A stretch of DNA of 64,000 nucleotides from Pelobates cultripes (GCA_933207985.1 OW240913.1:96446794-96510793); one strand, 5' to 3'. Shown: positions 26,360 through 36,327, counted from the first letter of the stretch. Translations and numbers: made by a program. Notes: generated by a model from the letters alone, not told the origin.

Positions 26360-26800
26360 GTCACAAAATTTCTCCTAAGTTTTGCTTATTTTTGCCACCT
26401 TAAACTTAAACTATCTCATACACCATTAATTATATATTTTACAGGCATTCAACAACACATGATAACCTATGGCCAAAACTACCATAAACTTCATGCTATC
26501 ATACCAGAAAAGAATATACTCAGAGGTTTTCAGGAATCCATTCCCCCACGTTCCTCTCAGAGATTACCAATAGCCATCCAACTGTTCATCCTTATCGGAC
26601 CTATTAGATCTACAACCATTCAATTATACTACCAAGTCGGCCATTACCAGCCATGCACACTGCCTTTTATGCCTTTCTCAGGCCAGAGAATCCACTACCA
26701 TCACCACCACTCAGACAGATCATTGTCTTCAACGATCCCACGTACGTAAACACATATATCATTACCTATTGGCTCTACCACATTCCGAAATGAGTCAACA
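26360..26800 (+). pseudogene. Tyrosine recombinase relic of the Ngaro-like element
   Basis: Downstream of RNase H, where Ngaro elements place the recombinase, a FLRPENPL-like segment near 26676-26700 resembles the catalytic arginine box (FLRxxE) of YR-retrotransposon recombinases. The remaining R-H-R-Y tetrad cannot be followed through the stops. The family call depends mainly on context. Confidence 0.45.
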
Positions 26801-26978
26801 TGCACCAACAGTAGAGATAACATACTATCCTACCCACAACAAATGGTGCCCACTTTCGGTCCTAGATTCCTACCTTCAAAATCCTTTCAGGAATTAAATA
26901 CTGTAATGCATTTAAGGAAATGTCTGGTTAATTTGTATATATTTGTTGACTGTATTAAATCTTTGATTATTCATTTTT

Positions 26979-27106
26979 GCCCTCTTTATTTACAGGCCTA
27001 CCGTATCGTCGGTATCGGCACACCACAACCGACTTGCTCCCTTTACACTATCCTAAGCTTATGCTGGATCCTTACTCCATATACGGCTATTTTGCCCCTT
27101 ACACAA
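26979..27106 (+). repeat. Split direct repeat B1
   Basis: 128 bp from GCCCTCTTTATTTACAGG to CCTTACACAA, repeated at 27292-27419 (B2). It abuts A2 directly. Confidence 0.9.
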
Positions 27107-27218
27107 GTATTAAGGCAGTTTTGCCTGTATTTGTGGGAGGGGCTTAAATTAATTCACTCCCCTATATAAGGGACACCCCTTACCTGACTCATATCGCTTG
27201 AGGTCAGCATCAGAATGA
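27107..27218 (+). repeat. Split direct repeat A2
   Basis: 112-bp copy of A1, immediately after B1. The bases after it diverge from those after A1, which sets the boundary. Confidence 0.9.
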
Positions 27219-27291
27219 CCCTCCCACCCACTCCTCATTTCAACACTTTCTCTTTTCTTTCCATTTACTTTACTTTCTTACTCCTTGGTGG

Positions 27292-27415
27292 GCCCTCTTT
27301 ATTTACAGGCCTACCGTATCGTCGGTATCGGCACACCACAACCGACTTGCTCCCTTTACACTATCCTAAGCTTATGCTGGATCCTTACTCCATATACGGC
27401 TATTTTGCCCCTTAC

Positions 27416-27419
<4 letters not shown>
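27292..27419 (+). repeat. Split direct repeat B2
   Basis: 128-bp copy of B1 that closes the element. An AT dinucleotide tract follows at once. Confidence 0.9.
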
Positions 27420-27461
<42 letters not shown>

Positions 27462-27470
27462 ATATTTACT
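27420..27470. repeat. (AT)n microsatellite
   Basis: An uninterrupted TA run with a few C interruptions borders the Ngaro-like element. Confidence 0.9.
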
Positions 27471-27479
27471 AAAGCAATA

Positions 27480-28260
27480 AGTTTTGTACTCTGCCCTTAA
27501 AGTAATAGAATAAACTTGCACCACGGTGCCACTCTGCGCTGGATATATGAAAACAAATAATGAAGATGAGAGCACTCAGTGGATTTTCAGAGAAAATAAA
27601 TGTATTAAGTGTTGCCAATAAGGATCAACGTTTCGACCTAAGGGTCTTTATCAAGATGGCAATACAGTGATTCATTTGAGTTTATATAATATCTATAAAA
27701 TAAGTATAAGTGACTTACCCAGTGACAGTGACCCGAGTGAGTAGACGGAGATCGTGAACCCGGAAGTAACCCGTGCGTGATGGCATGGTGATGTGTCCAT
27801 GCAAACAGTAATTTTGACTAAAAAAGTTGACAGAAATTGTGAGGTGATCGCAAGAGTGCGGAGTATGTGTATGAATAATGTGAATAGTGACATTTATGAA
27901 AAAAGACACAAAAATTATAAGATCTATCATGGAGGAAAATCTGAATTTGCCTAAGAACTGGTGGAAACGTGGGGTGAAAGTGTTAAGCATAATAAGAGTA
28001 GTATTGAAATGAGAGAGATGAGTGTTGAAAAGTGAGAAAAGGTGAGACGTGAAGGACCACAAGTAAAAGACCAAACCTAACTGCTGTGACAAAAAGCAAA
28101 GTGAAGTGACAAGAAATAATGTGAGGAAAAGTGAGGGGGAAGAGAAGATCAGAAAATAATCAAAGACAATAAAGAAAAGAGATATATAGGAAATAAGTAG
28201 CATGAAGTGAGAGTGCTAAGAGTTGTTATAATGTGACAGAGTGTAAGGGAAAACAGTCCC
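27480..28260 (-). mobile_element. Penelope-like (pLTR) remnant, tentative
   Basis: No RT or GIY-YIG frame is present. The segment contains a hammerhead-like motif on the minus strand (27612-27662) followed by promoter-like non-coding DNA, the same order seen at the 3' side of the complete Penelope-like element at 35780-40351. It may be a truncated pLTR or a non-autonomous derivative. The boundaries are approximate. Confidence 0.4.
27612..27662 (-). ncRNA. Degenerate hammerhead-ribozyme-like motif
   Basis: On the minus strand an outer stem TTGCCA/TGGCAA and inner stem ATC/GAT enclose a TTGATAA core, a GACC..GGTC stem and GAAAC-GTT. Against the consensus CUGANGA...GAAA, two core positions differ (the first C is T, and the G before the last A is A). 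Self-cleavage is therefore doubtful. Confidence 0.4.
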
Positions 28261-28359
28261 ACAGTAAATTAACAACTATAAAAAAGCTAATAAGGGAAAG
28301 TGAGGCATACCCACTATATATACAGAATAAACATTAAGTAGCATGCTGATAAGCGTAGA

Positions 28360-28511
28360 TAACAATAATACTCCATTGACTACAGCTCTCTGTTGCCTTT
28401 CACTCAGCCACTGCGTTAACCATTCAACAATTTTGGAATCTAAACTTAAAGATTGCAGTTTATTGATAAGCCTTCTATGTTCAACAGTGTCAAAAGCCTT
28501 ACTGAAATCTA
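28360..28511 (-). pseudogene. LINE reverse transcriptase fragment, interrupted
   Basis: The minus strand encodes YLDFSKAFDTVEHRRLINKL and a WLTQWLSERQQRAVVNGV block, i.e. RT motif A and the following segment of a CR1/Rex/L2-like LINE. The same LINE resumes at 29338. The hAT-like element at 28520-29329 sits between the two pieces. RT motifs B and C are missing. Confidence 0.75.
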
Positions 28512-28631
28512 GGTAAGCACAGTGGTGTATCCTGGTTTTATGCTGCCCTAGGCAGGACAAAACTCAGGTGCCCCCTTACCCCCGTGCCACCCCTACCCAA
28601 CCCTTCCCCCCCAGCCCCACCTTCTAAATAC

Positions 28632-28885
28632 ACACACACACAGTCAGACACACACACACACACAGTCAGACACAGTCAGACACACAGTCAGACACACACA
28701 CACAGTCAGACACAAACACACACACGCAGTCAGACACACACACACACAAACACACAGTCAGACACAGACACACACAAACACACAGTCAGACACACACACA
28801 TACACACACACACAGTCAGACACACACACACACACACACAAACACACAGTCAGACACACACACACAGTCAGACACACACACAATC
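28632..28885. repeat. CA-rich tandem repeat with CAGTCAGA units
   Basis: Alternating (CA)n and CAGTCAGA words run over about 250 bp within the hAT-like element. The Thr/His/Gln-rich open frame across it is an artefact. Confidence 0.9.
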
Positions 28886-28987
28886 ACTCACATTAACACT
28901 TTTTTTTATTTACCCCCCCCAGACTCCTTACCTTTGGGAATGCTGGGGGGGGGGTCTCTTTCTCCCTGGGGGTCCAGTGGCTGCCAG

Positions 28988-29217
28988 TCATGCTGATGGG
29001 CTGGCTGCTGGGCAGGCGGCTGGCGAGGGAGCACTTCCTCTGAGCGGTCTGCTCAGTTCCCTCGCGCGCCGAAGAGTGAGGCTGGGAGCCGGAACATGAC
29101 GTCATATTCCGGCTCCCAGCCTCACTCTGCGGCGCGCAAGGGAGCTGAGCAGACCACTCAGAGGAAGTGCTCCCTCGCCAGCCGCCCACCCAGCGCCGCC
29201 TGCCAGATCAGCATGTC
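28988..29217. repeat. Long GC-rich inverted repeat
   Basis: Arms of roughly 100 bp meet near 29103 around a TGACGTCA-containing centre. They share GGAAGTGCTCCCTCGCCAGC, GCTGAGCAGACC and CGGCTCCCAGCCTCACTCT blocks with their complements and are nearly perfect close to the centre. A transcript would form a strong hairpin. Confidence 0.85.
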
Positions 29218-29337
29218 AGTTAGCCGCGAGGCTAACTAGACATTTGCCCTGGGCATTTAGGGACGCCGCCCCCTGGAAAATGCCGCCCAAGGCAAATGCC
29301 TTGTTTGTCTCGCGGCTAATACGTCCCTGGGTAAGCA

Positions 29338-29565
29338 ATGTCTACTGCACCACCCTAATCTATTATTTTAGTTACCCTGTTAATCTGTTAATGGTTTTTA
29401 GTTAATCTGTTAATGGTTTTGCTAGTACACCACTAATCTCTTTTGATAACTTTGGGTGTATTCCACCAGGCCCCATTGACTTATTTGTCTTTACTTTTGA
29501 CAGTTGAAAAATAACCTCTTCCTCTGTAAATTCACATGTAACAAATGTCTCATTTCTCCTTTTTC
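29338..29565 (-). pseudogene. LINE ORF2 fragment upstream of RT
   Basis: The minus strand reads a GPGGIHPKLSKEI-like block, the segment just upstream of RT motifs in CR1/Rex/L2 LINEs. It is continuous with 28360-28511 once the hAT-like insertion is set aside. Broken frames. Confidence 0.65.
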
Positions 29566-29569
29566 CTAA

Positions 29570-30065
29570 CTTCAGCAGCTTAGGTAGAAGGATGTCTCGA
29601 AAGTGTGTAAATATACTAATGAACAGCTATTGGGTCCTAGGGCCCAGTGGGTTTTAGAGAGCTTTACTGCCTCGTTCAGTTCAAGATCGGTGAGTCCTGT
29701 CGAAACACTAGGGGCAAATTGATATCATTGGCCACTAGGAGGAGACCTCTCTGAATTTTTCTAACAGAGTTAATGATTGGGCTATCGATAAATGCAAACA
29801 TATATATGTATTCCACTATGGAACTCTTAAGAAAGAGGTATCTACCATGAGGGTCGGCTAGTGTGACTTTGCAGACAAATGGTACGGGGTGGGTGAATAG
29901 GATGGCAACTCCCGCCTGTCTAGCTTCTACGTGATTGCAAAAAAGAGTTCAAAACAATTGAGAATGCTTCTCTGGGATGTTTAAACCCCAGACATTATTG
30001 GTCCAGAATTTCAGAGGTGCAGGTATGAAACCCGAACCCATCTTGTTTAGGTTTGAGAGAGGGAG
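29570..30065 (-). pseudogene. L1-Tx1 endonuclease fragment
   Basis: From 30040 leftwards on the minus strand the frames show a VWGLNIPEKHSQL block (endonuclease N-terminus), then RQAGVAILF, DPHGRYLFL and a NDINLPLVF-like block. These are the successive endonuclease motifs of Tx1-clade L1 ORF2. Frames shift between blocks and no RT follows, so the copy is 3'-truncated by the neighbouring LINE. Confidence 0.65.
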
Positions 30066-30928
30066 AAGAAGAAAAAGAAAAGGAAAAAGGGGGGAGGAGG
30101 GGAGAGGAGAGGGTATATAGAAGAGGAAGAAGAGAACAAAAGGCATAGAGAAGAGACAGGAGTTTAAGCTACCCTCTTTTTACCTTCTTCTCAAGCTGGC
30201 TGTTCCTGTGCTCATGAGCTGCAGCAAGACTCCCACATCATGATTTATTGAGAACATTGATAGCTGTGAAGTCAAGTCATATCCTCTCATCTCTCTTAGT
30301 GAATACAGGATTTATTCATGGCATAAATTACAAATCAAATTCACTTGCAATAAACACATTAGTATTATGCATATCCTGTATCTTGTATATACAATTGTAT
30401 GGTATGGCTGCATAGCCTAGCAATTGCATATACATGAGTGCTGCCAGGAATGGGTTAAAGGAAAAACTTTAAGGTATCTCTTTTTCTCTATAGAATTAAA
30501 ACATTACTGTTGAAACAAAATGTTTAAAATTGATGATGCTGTATTGACACAGTGATGTTGCCATATTCATAATAGACTTGTGCACAGTACACAATTTCCT
30601 TTCATTGGAATTGAATCATCCCAAAATGTGATTTGGTTGGACCGAAACTTAAAAGTTTCTCATACAATCATTTTAGAAAAACAGTAAGGATTAACCACAA
30701 TGGAGAAATAATGTTCCTATTACTGTATGGCTTCTTCCCCATTCTCTGTGACTTTCTTTGGTGCGATGGATGGAAATCTGAATTAGGAAATTAACAAAAT
30801 GTCTTATCCATAGCCATTTCATGTATCTGATTTGGCCATATGATAACTATGAGTTGCATAATTTGAACATATCATTGATCAACCAAAATTGTTTAGAATT
30901 GAGACAAAAGAATTGAGACTTGCCTGTC
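30066..30928. other. Non-genic spacer
   Basis: A purine-rich run (GA/AAG) lies at 30055-30135. The rest is AT-rich and without recognised features. Confidence 0.3.
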
Positions 30929-30973
30929 AGAGCACTCTGATTGGTTGGCTTATCTAATTAATCAGAGTGCTCT
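30929..30973. repeat. Short palindrome, 14-bp arms
   Basis: AGAGCACTCTGATT at 30929-30942 pairs with AATCAGAGTGCTCT at 30960-30973 around a 17-nt loop. It is probably the core of a small palindromic MITE. Confidence 0.6.
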
Positions 30974-31610
30974 ATTGAAAAAGCATGGGAAAGCCTTTAT
31001 ATAGGTTTTTTTTCACCTTGAAATCACATTCTGCTATGTCCCACAGCCACTTGGTTTACATGGATATATATTTTTGTTGCATTGAGGTTTTGATGTTTTC
31101 ATCAGTTTTTTTCTCTGTTTGGATACATTTTATTTCATTAGGAATATTATGGATTTCTTCTTTTTTGGGGCTGAAGAAAAAATATTTAAGAAGAAAGAAG
31201 ATATCTGATGTTACTTTTATTGTCCCCCTTATTAGGGGGTGTGTGTGTTGGGAGGGGGTTAGTATGAAATACTTTTAATTGAAGGAGAGGTGACTAGGGG
31301 CTTTAGGATAACTAGACACTTGTGGGGGGTTGAGTACAATTTGGTGGTATAGGCAATGGTATGTCCCCCCCCAACTGTATATTTAAATAGAGCTCCCACA
31401 TGTCGATCAAAATTCAGGTGAATAGCAATTTCATTAAAAAATCTAGTCTTTAACAGTAGCAATATTTAAAACTACATGCTTTCAGGCAGCTTAGGGTAAG
31501 ATTATGGCAAGGCTATAGAACATTTTACAAATACAAAAAGAAAAGTCCTGCGCTCATTCCCATCACTCCTGGGCAGAAGCAACGACCACAGTACACATCA
31601 GCTCCAATAC
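30974..31610. other. Non-genic spacer
   Basis: AT-rich DNA with T-rich runs; no recognised feature. Confidence 0.3.
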
Positions 31611-31685
31611 ATATAGTAAAAACTAAAGAAAAAAGTTACCTGCGCTCTCTCCTTAATCCCTATGTATATTTAAACAAATGGAGGT
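31611..31685. repeat. Left arm of an inverted-repeat element that holds the provirus
   Basis: The arm reads TATAGTAAAAAC...GTTACCTGCGCTCTCTCC...CAAATGGAGGT and is repeated in reverse complement at about 58216-58296. The left arm continues past the provirus at 58086, which shows that the retrovirus inserted into it. The element's own superfamily is not evident. Confidence 0.65.
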
Positions 31686-32078
31686 TGTTGGGGTTAACCT
31701 TTCTTCCTGTAGCAGATACTAGAAATTCAGGCCCATCCGTGCACTCCACCTTTAGATACGGACATCCAGGTGGTTATTTTTTACTGAATCAGTACACAAC
31801 ACAGTATGTCAGTTCAAGACGACCACACTTTACTTTGAGACAGCTGCACATATTTATGGACAGAGGTTACAGCAGAAAGCAAGGTAACAAGATTACATCA
31901 GCTAAACATGACATTGCTTATTCAGCAACCAACAACATGTATTTCTGGTGGCGAAGTCAAAAGGTTATCTCATTGATGGTCGGCAACAGGTTCATTTTTA
32001 AGCTGACGGTTAACTAGACTATTTCAAGAATAAGCTTGCCCATTTACAGTAGTCATATATTTAATTTTAACCCTTTCA
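31686..32078 (-). repeat. 3' LTR of the minus-strand provirus (393 bp)
   Basis: It pairs with 57715-58080. It carries about 27 bp (near 31994-32020) that the partner lacks. The element-sense strand begins TGAAAGGG and ends CCCCAACA. The open frame across it is not a gene. Confidence 0.9.
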
Positions 32079-32458
32079 GTTCCATTCTTTTATTCTGGAA
32101 GAATAACTCATTATGGATTTTATATGGTAAATGGATGTTGGATGGATAATAATTATAATTGATATGGTCAATAAAACAGGGGTTGTTTCAATCAATATAG
32201 GTGCCTTCTGTGGCTCCTTCTTAACCATAGGGCATAGTGCAACTTCAAATAATGAGCCTTTATTATTATACATCGGTTTGCCCCGTGCCCCTGGGAAAAC
32301 ACTCAGGGAAGGAAAAACCCACTCAGTAATTACTTGTGTGGGAAACCTACAGAGGGCCATGGTTTTCCCAGGCAGGCCACTCTTCCATGCACTTAAGGTG
32401 AACATGGGGCGTCCGGTATAAAAGCAGGGGTACCATAATTAATAACAGATTGGTAGGG

Positions 32459-34017
32459 CTAAGACTGTGGTGGTTGCATAGCAACATATATTGAATTATG
32501 GGTACTCTTTGGGGTAAGCGTCTGCTTACAAAGAGATGACATTACCATTCTAAGACATGACACAATTATCCATATTCCTGCTAATATAGCTAGAGCTACT
32601 ATGAAAAAATACAGAATCATATGCCATAAAGTACCCAACCTAAATGTCCAGTCAAAATCCCCCAAAATACCTTTACTTTGTTCTCTTATTTTAGATTGGA
32701 CTTCTGCTAGTTCATCAAGATCATGATGTATTGCCCCAGACTGGTCAGTAATATAACTACAACATTCGTCACCAACTAGTTTACATACCCCTCCTTGTGC
32801 TGCTAACAGATAATCAAGGGCTAATCTATATTGCAAGGCAACCATTCTTATTTGTTATTGTTCTGCAGTAAGTTTTTCTATGGCACTAGCTGTGATATTA
32901 AAAGCTGTATCTATTTCATCTTCTAGCAAATTTAACTTTTTATATAGCCGTGTGATTCCAATAGGGGCTAGTAAAGATAAAAAGATAGCTTCTTCTGCAC
33001 CAGTTTTAACAGTTAAGGCCCTTTTGGACCAAAGACGTCCTGTTGGGAGTCTGGTGGTGACTTTAAGTGCTGGTAGAATATAACCTAAGAAACAGGGAAG
33101 GGTATAATTACATGGGATAGTTTTGGTAGCCCATTGTCTGCACAGCCAATAAAAACCAAAAGGAAGGGGAGTGTGTGGGGGGCATTGTGGTGTACTATGC
33201 TCTTCTGCTAATAGGATATATTGTCGATACCTGGTCATATCTGTGGTTCTGTTATATATTGCTTGGCCACATGGATAATGTCTGACAGCAAAGCCACTAG
33301 ACCCTGTCATATTAAGAAGAGATTGATTTTGCATAAGAAACCATTGATGTATTATTCCCTTAGGGGTTCTCGCTTCTTTACCACTAGGACAGGTTTCATT
33401 TTTTAAGTTAGGGAAAAACAGAAGCTTATCTGAGGCTCCAGCTGTATTATCAGTACCATGGATATAAATAGGATTATTAAACCAAAAATAATCAGACGAG
33501 ATTCAGGAGGGAAAGAGCGACTATTATCTACTCCGTTAACATACATTATTGCTCCTTTATCTACTTCTTTGGCTAGGTGAACACTGCTGGGTTCATTGGT
33601 ACGATCAGTTTCAGTAAAATTCCAAATTTTTCCCTGTAATATTAGATCTGCCAACCCTGTCTCATTTAAAGGGACCCCTATAAAAGGGAACCCATATTTT
33701 AAACCTCTAGGGCTATGTCCACATATCCAGCAGGGTTGGGTGATATTTAATTGTAAGTATATGGTGATCAATTGCTTGATGTATGCATTGTCCTTTTCCC
33801 ATGGGGATTGGTGGAGTTCTCTCTTAGATCTGTGAACAGTTCTGTTGCTAATGGCAGTTTTGTCCTTGGTACGAAGTGTGAGTTTAACGATGGTGACCCA
33901 TAGGGCCAGCAGCACCAAGCTGGCAATACATATAATCTTTAGACCTGTTCCGATTCCTTGTGGTTGGGTGGTGAAGGGAGTCCAGGGGTGAGCTTTATGC
34001 GGGATGCGTGCAGCCAT
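32459..34017 (-). pseudogene. env: env of the minus-strand provirus (gamma-type), broken
   Basis: The frame starts within the end of pol (overlap 33939-34017), as in gammaretroviruses. The N-terminal part has a hydrophobic leader (IASLVLLALWV) and a basic RSKR site, then SU with a CWIC motif (CXXC type). A frameshift near 33480 moves the frame. A WSKR site at the SU/TM boundary precedes a hydrophobic stretch (IFLSLLAPIGI). After one in-frame stop near 32850, TM resumes with an immunosuppressive-domain-like LQYRLALDYLLAAQGGVC and a CX6CC motif (CKLVGDECC), then a membrane span (about 32590-32540) and a short tail. The breaks make it non-functional. The class of env is clear from CXXC plus CX6CC. 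Confidence 0.85.
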
Positions 34018-34738
34018 GTTGGTCCTTCTCCGGTAAGGACTGCGGTCCTCGTGATGGGTGGTCTAAATGGAGGATCAAGACTCTTATTATTTGCTAATTG
34101 CTTCACCAGCACTCTGTCTCCAGGCTTAAATGGATGAGTAGGCTCAGCTGTAGGTAACAGTAGAGACAAAGACACATCACCATAGATGCCATTCAACGTA
34201 TGAACCAATCTAGTTACATATTCCTCTCTTACTACATCTAGGTCCATCCCCAAGCTCAAAGACCCCTTACCTTTGGCCCATGGCATAGGGATTGGCCTAC
34301 CCATAAGAATTTCAAAAGGGGACAATCCCGTGGTCTTATTAGGAGTCATTCTTATTTCTGCCAATACTGCAGGTAGGAGATCGAGCCAATTTATAAATGT
34401 ACCACCTGTGCCTTTCCTGAGTTTATCTTTTATAGCTCTGTTAGTTCTTTCAACTTGTCCTGAGGATTGGGATGTGAAATTTCCAGTCTATAGTTAGAGT
34501 CTGGCATACCTTCTGAGTAACTTGGGAGGTAAAAGGAGTTCCCTTATCGCTATTGATTATCAACGGGCACCCAAAACGAGGTATTATTTCCTTACATAAT
34601 ATCTTAGTCTCAGTTTTAGCATTTTCACAGGCCACAGGAAACGTTTCTATCCATTTGGAGAACTTGTCCACTATGACCAGTAGGTACTGGTAGCCTTTAG
34701 ATTTTGGCATATGAGTAAAATCAATCTGTAGAGATTGT
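33939..34738 (-). pseudogene. pol: Integrase catalytic and C-terminal part of the provirus
   Basis: The minus strand carries LQIDFTHMPKSKGY (first catalytic Asp), a SDKGTPF block (second Asp), then, after a frameshift near 34450, the C-terminal domain with an MTPNKTTGLSPFEILMGRP segment and PGDRVLVKQL. It ends with a GPTWLHASRIKL-like segment as in gammaretroviral integrases. The solo LTR at 34739 interrupts it just upstream of the first Asp. The missing upstream codons lie at 35740-35779 and beyond 40351. Confidence 0.8.
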
Positions 34739-35739
34739 TGTAACGGACCGTTTTGCACACAAGGGGTAAAAACCGTTTAGGCGATCGGCCCCCTTTCCAG
34801 AGATACAGGCACAGCTACTGCAGAACACCAAAACTCCCGAACTGGATACAAAATAGCACTCCAACTCCCGAACTGGAACCTCCCAAATAGCTGCTAGCAG
34901 ACGAACAGGAAAAGCAGACAATCAGCTTACACTCCTGGCAATCAGTCTCTAACAGCATACAGTGAATCCCCCCAAGAACGAGACAAGGCTCTGTGTTGAG
35001 GGTCAAGCAGTGGTCTGAGGTGCTGGCACACCCAGCCTGGTTTTTATTACAGTCTTTTCAAATACAGGACCGCCCACAGGGAGGTATAAAACAACCAATC
35101 ACATATCAGTTACATCCCACATATTCCCTCCCCTTATCCTGAGAGGAAACTTTACACATACAGTTAAAACATACTTTCTACCCAACTTTCATAACTCTAA
35201 AACCATACATCACATTCACATAAAATTACATATTCACAATCAATCCATTCAGGGGAACAACATATTAAAAAATGGCATGAATCAGACCAGGGGTTCAAAA
35301 GTTAGTAAACTAATCTTTTGAGCCCTGGCTGGCACATGGCTATCTGGCTCAAACAGGTTTTACAGAGACCTCTAGCCTGGAGACAATGGGAAAAATAATC
35401 CAATTATCCAGGGATAGAGGCATACTCCATTGAGCACATGGTTGCAAAAAGACATAAAACACTTTCAAATACATAAAGTCACCTTTTACACATAACACAC
35501 AGACATTTCACATATCCCCAGATAGCTGGGATCTGAGCACACAAAACTACCGAATAGCGCTCAGATCCTATTCACACAGTTCAATTGCCATGGAGCCGAA
35601 GTCTTTAACTACACGAATGGGCTCAATGGCATAGCTATCTGGGTTAACACATTTACATAAAGTCTGGTCCATAGTCCAAAGGCAGCAGGCGGGCAGCCAG
35701 CCTTCTCCAATGCAATGTGGTGAGATTGCTCTCGTCACA
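34739..35739 (-). mobile_element. Solo LTR, copy C (1001 bp)
   Basis: It begins TGTAACGG and ends CGTCACA on the plus strand, with perfect 5-bp duplications, attgt, at 34734-34738 and 35740-35744. Removing it rejoins the integrase frame. It shares blocks with copies A and B, including the GACCCTCAACACAGAGC / GTCTCGTTCTTGGGG R-U5 region (minus sense) and the 'cagatagc...gctcagatc...ccatggagcc' module. It is closest to copy B. Confidence 0.9.
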
Positions 35740-35779
35740 ATTGTATAGGCCTATCTGGTGAGGGTTCATGTGAACCATG
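35740..35779 (-). pseudogene. pol: Integrase fragment between solo LTR and Penelope-like element
   Basis: This 40-bp sliver of the provirus is flanked by two insertions. It holds the right copy of attgt and the left copy of the 17-bp duplication (35763-35779). Its codons link the zinc-binding domain at 40369 and beyond to the catalytic domain at 34733. Confidence 0.75.
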
Positions 35780-36291
35780 AACAAGGAAATAGAAAGATGG
35801 GTGAATGAACAGTAACGATGGATATAAACCAAGTGCAGGCCAGCCTCTGTAGATTGGACACTCCAAATCCAATAATCAAAATAGAAATATATACAAAGTA
35901 ACAGGGCGCCACAGTCACTATAACGGTATATATGAGGGCAAGAAAAATATATATATAATGACTAATATCCAAATAAAAATAGTAATTTATTGACACAAGA
36001 TAAAAAATAACAGCACAATAATAAGTGCCAAAACAATAAATAAGCAGGAACCCATAGGTATAGCAGCTCAATGATCCATAATGCTGAACTGGGCAATAAA
36101 GTGCAAAATGCTAAAGTGCAAAATGAAAGTGCAAATGCTCAAAGGCAAAATGCTGATGTTAAAATTGCACCAAGTAAATGACACATATATATTCAAATAG
36201 CCCAAAGTATAAATGTAAACAAACAGCATACACACAAAATAAAACCGCTGATACCACAATGCAGGGTCCCAGATAGTGCTCAGTGTTCAAT

Positions 36292-36327
36292 GCTCAACGC
36301 GTTTCGTCGCCAGACTTCCTCAGGAGC
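36292..36327 (-). ncRNA. Hammerhead ribozyme-like motif (type I, minimal)
   Basis: The minus strand reads stem I GCTC/GAGC, core CTGAGGA, stem II GTC-TGGC-GAC, core GAAA and a tiny stem III ACGCGT, then T before the stem I 3' strand. The core fits CUGANGA...GAAA. One extra A lies between the core and stem II, which is unusual. Penelope-like elements are known to carry hammerhead motifs in their terminal repeats, and this lies in the 3' non-coding region of one. Activity is unproven. Confidence 0.5.

Larger units (their letters stand above)
21144..27419 (+). mobile_element. Ngaro/DIRS-like tyrosine-recombinase retrotransposon
   Basis: This element has split direct repeats in the order A1 (21144-21255), interior, B1 (26979-27106), A2 (27107-27218), a short spacer, and B2 (27292-27419). 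A1 and A2 are both 112 bp, B1 and B2 both 128 bp, and the members of each pair look identical. That architecture defines Ngaro-type YR retrotransposons. The interior carries a tandem array, a decayed gag-like zone, a DIRS-type RT/RNase H region and recombinase remnants, all frame-broken. AT dinucleotide runs abut both ends (21127-21143 and 27420-27466), suggesting insertion in an AT microsatellite. Coding decay alongside unchanged termini is striking. Confidence 0.85.
28520..29329. mobile_element. Non-autonomous hAT-like element (810 bp)
   Basis: The ends CAGTGGTGTAT and (reverse complement of the right end) CAGGGACGTAT form imperfect terminal inverted repeats. The flanks are a perfect 8-bp duplication, ggtaagca, at 28512-28519 and 29330-29337. 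The element splits the minus-strand LINE. It contains a (CAGT)CAGACACACA tract (28632-28885) and a long GC-rich hairpin (28988-29217), with no transposase. Its layout parallels the hAT-like element at 15170-16919. Confidence 0.85.

Noticed and set aside
21144..27218. A1 and A2 as ordinary LTRs of a long LTR retrotransposon
   Set aside because: The repeats are only 112 bp, lack TG...CA ends and a target duplication, and a second pair (B1/B2) interleaves with them; the pol is DIRS-type. Split direct repeats explain it better.
28584..29099. 171-codon Thr/His/Gln-rich frame
   Set aside because: It is a translation of the CAGTCAGACACA repeat and the hairpin arm.
31685..32017. 110-codon frame repeated at 57544-57984, looking like a conserved gene pair
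   Set aside because: The two frames are the LTRs of the minus-strand provirus read on the opposite strand; similarity is due to LTR identity.
32131..32421. Plus-strand frame opposite the provirus 3' end
   Set aside because: It lies between env and the 3' LTR of the minus-strand provirus and has no protein features.
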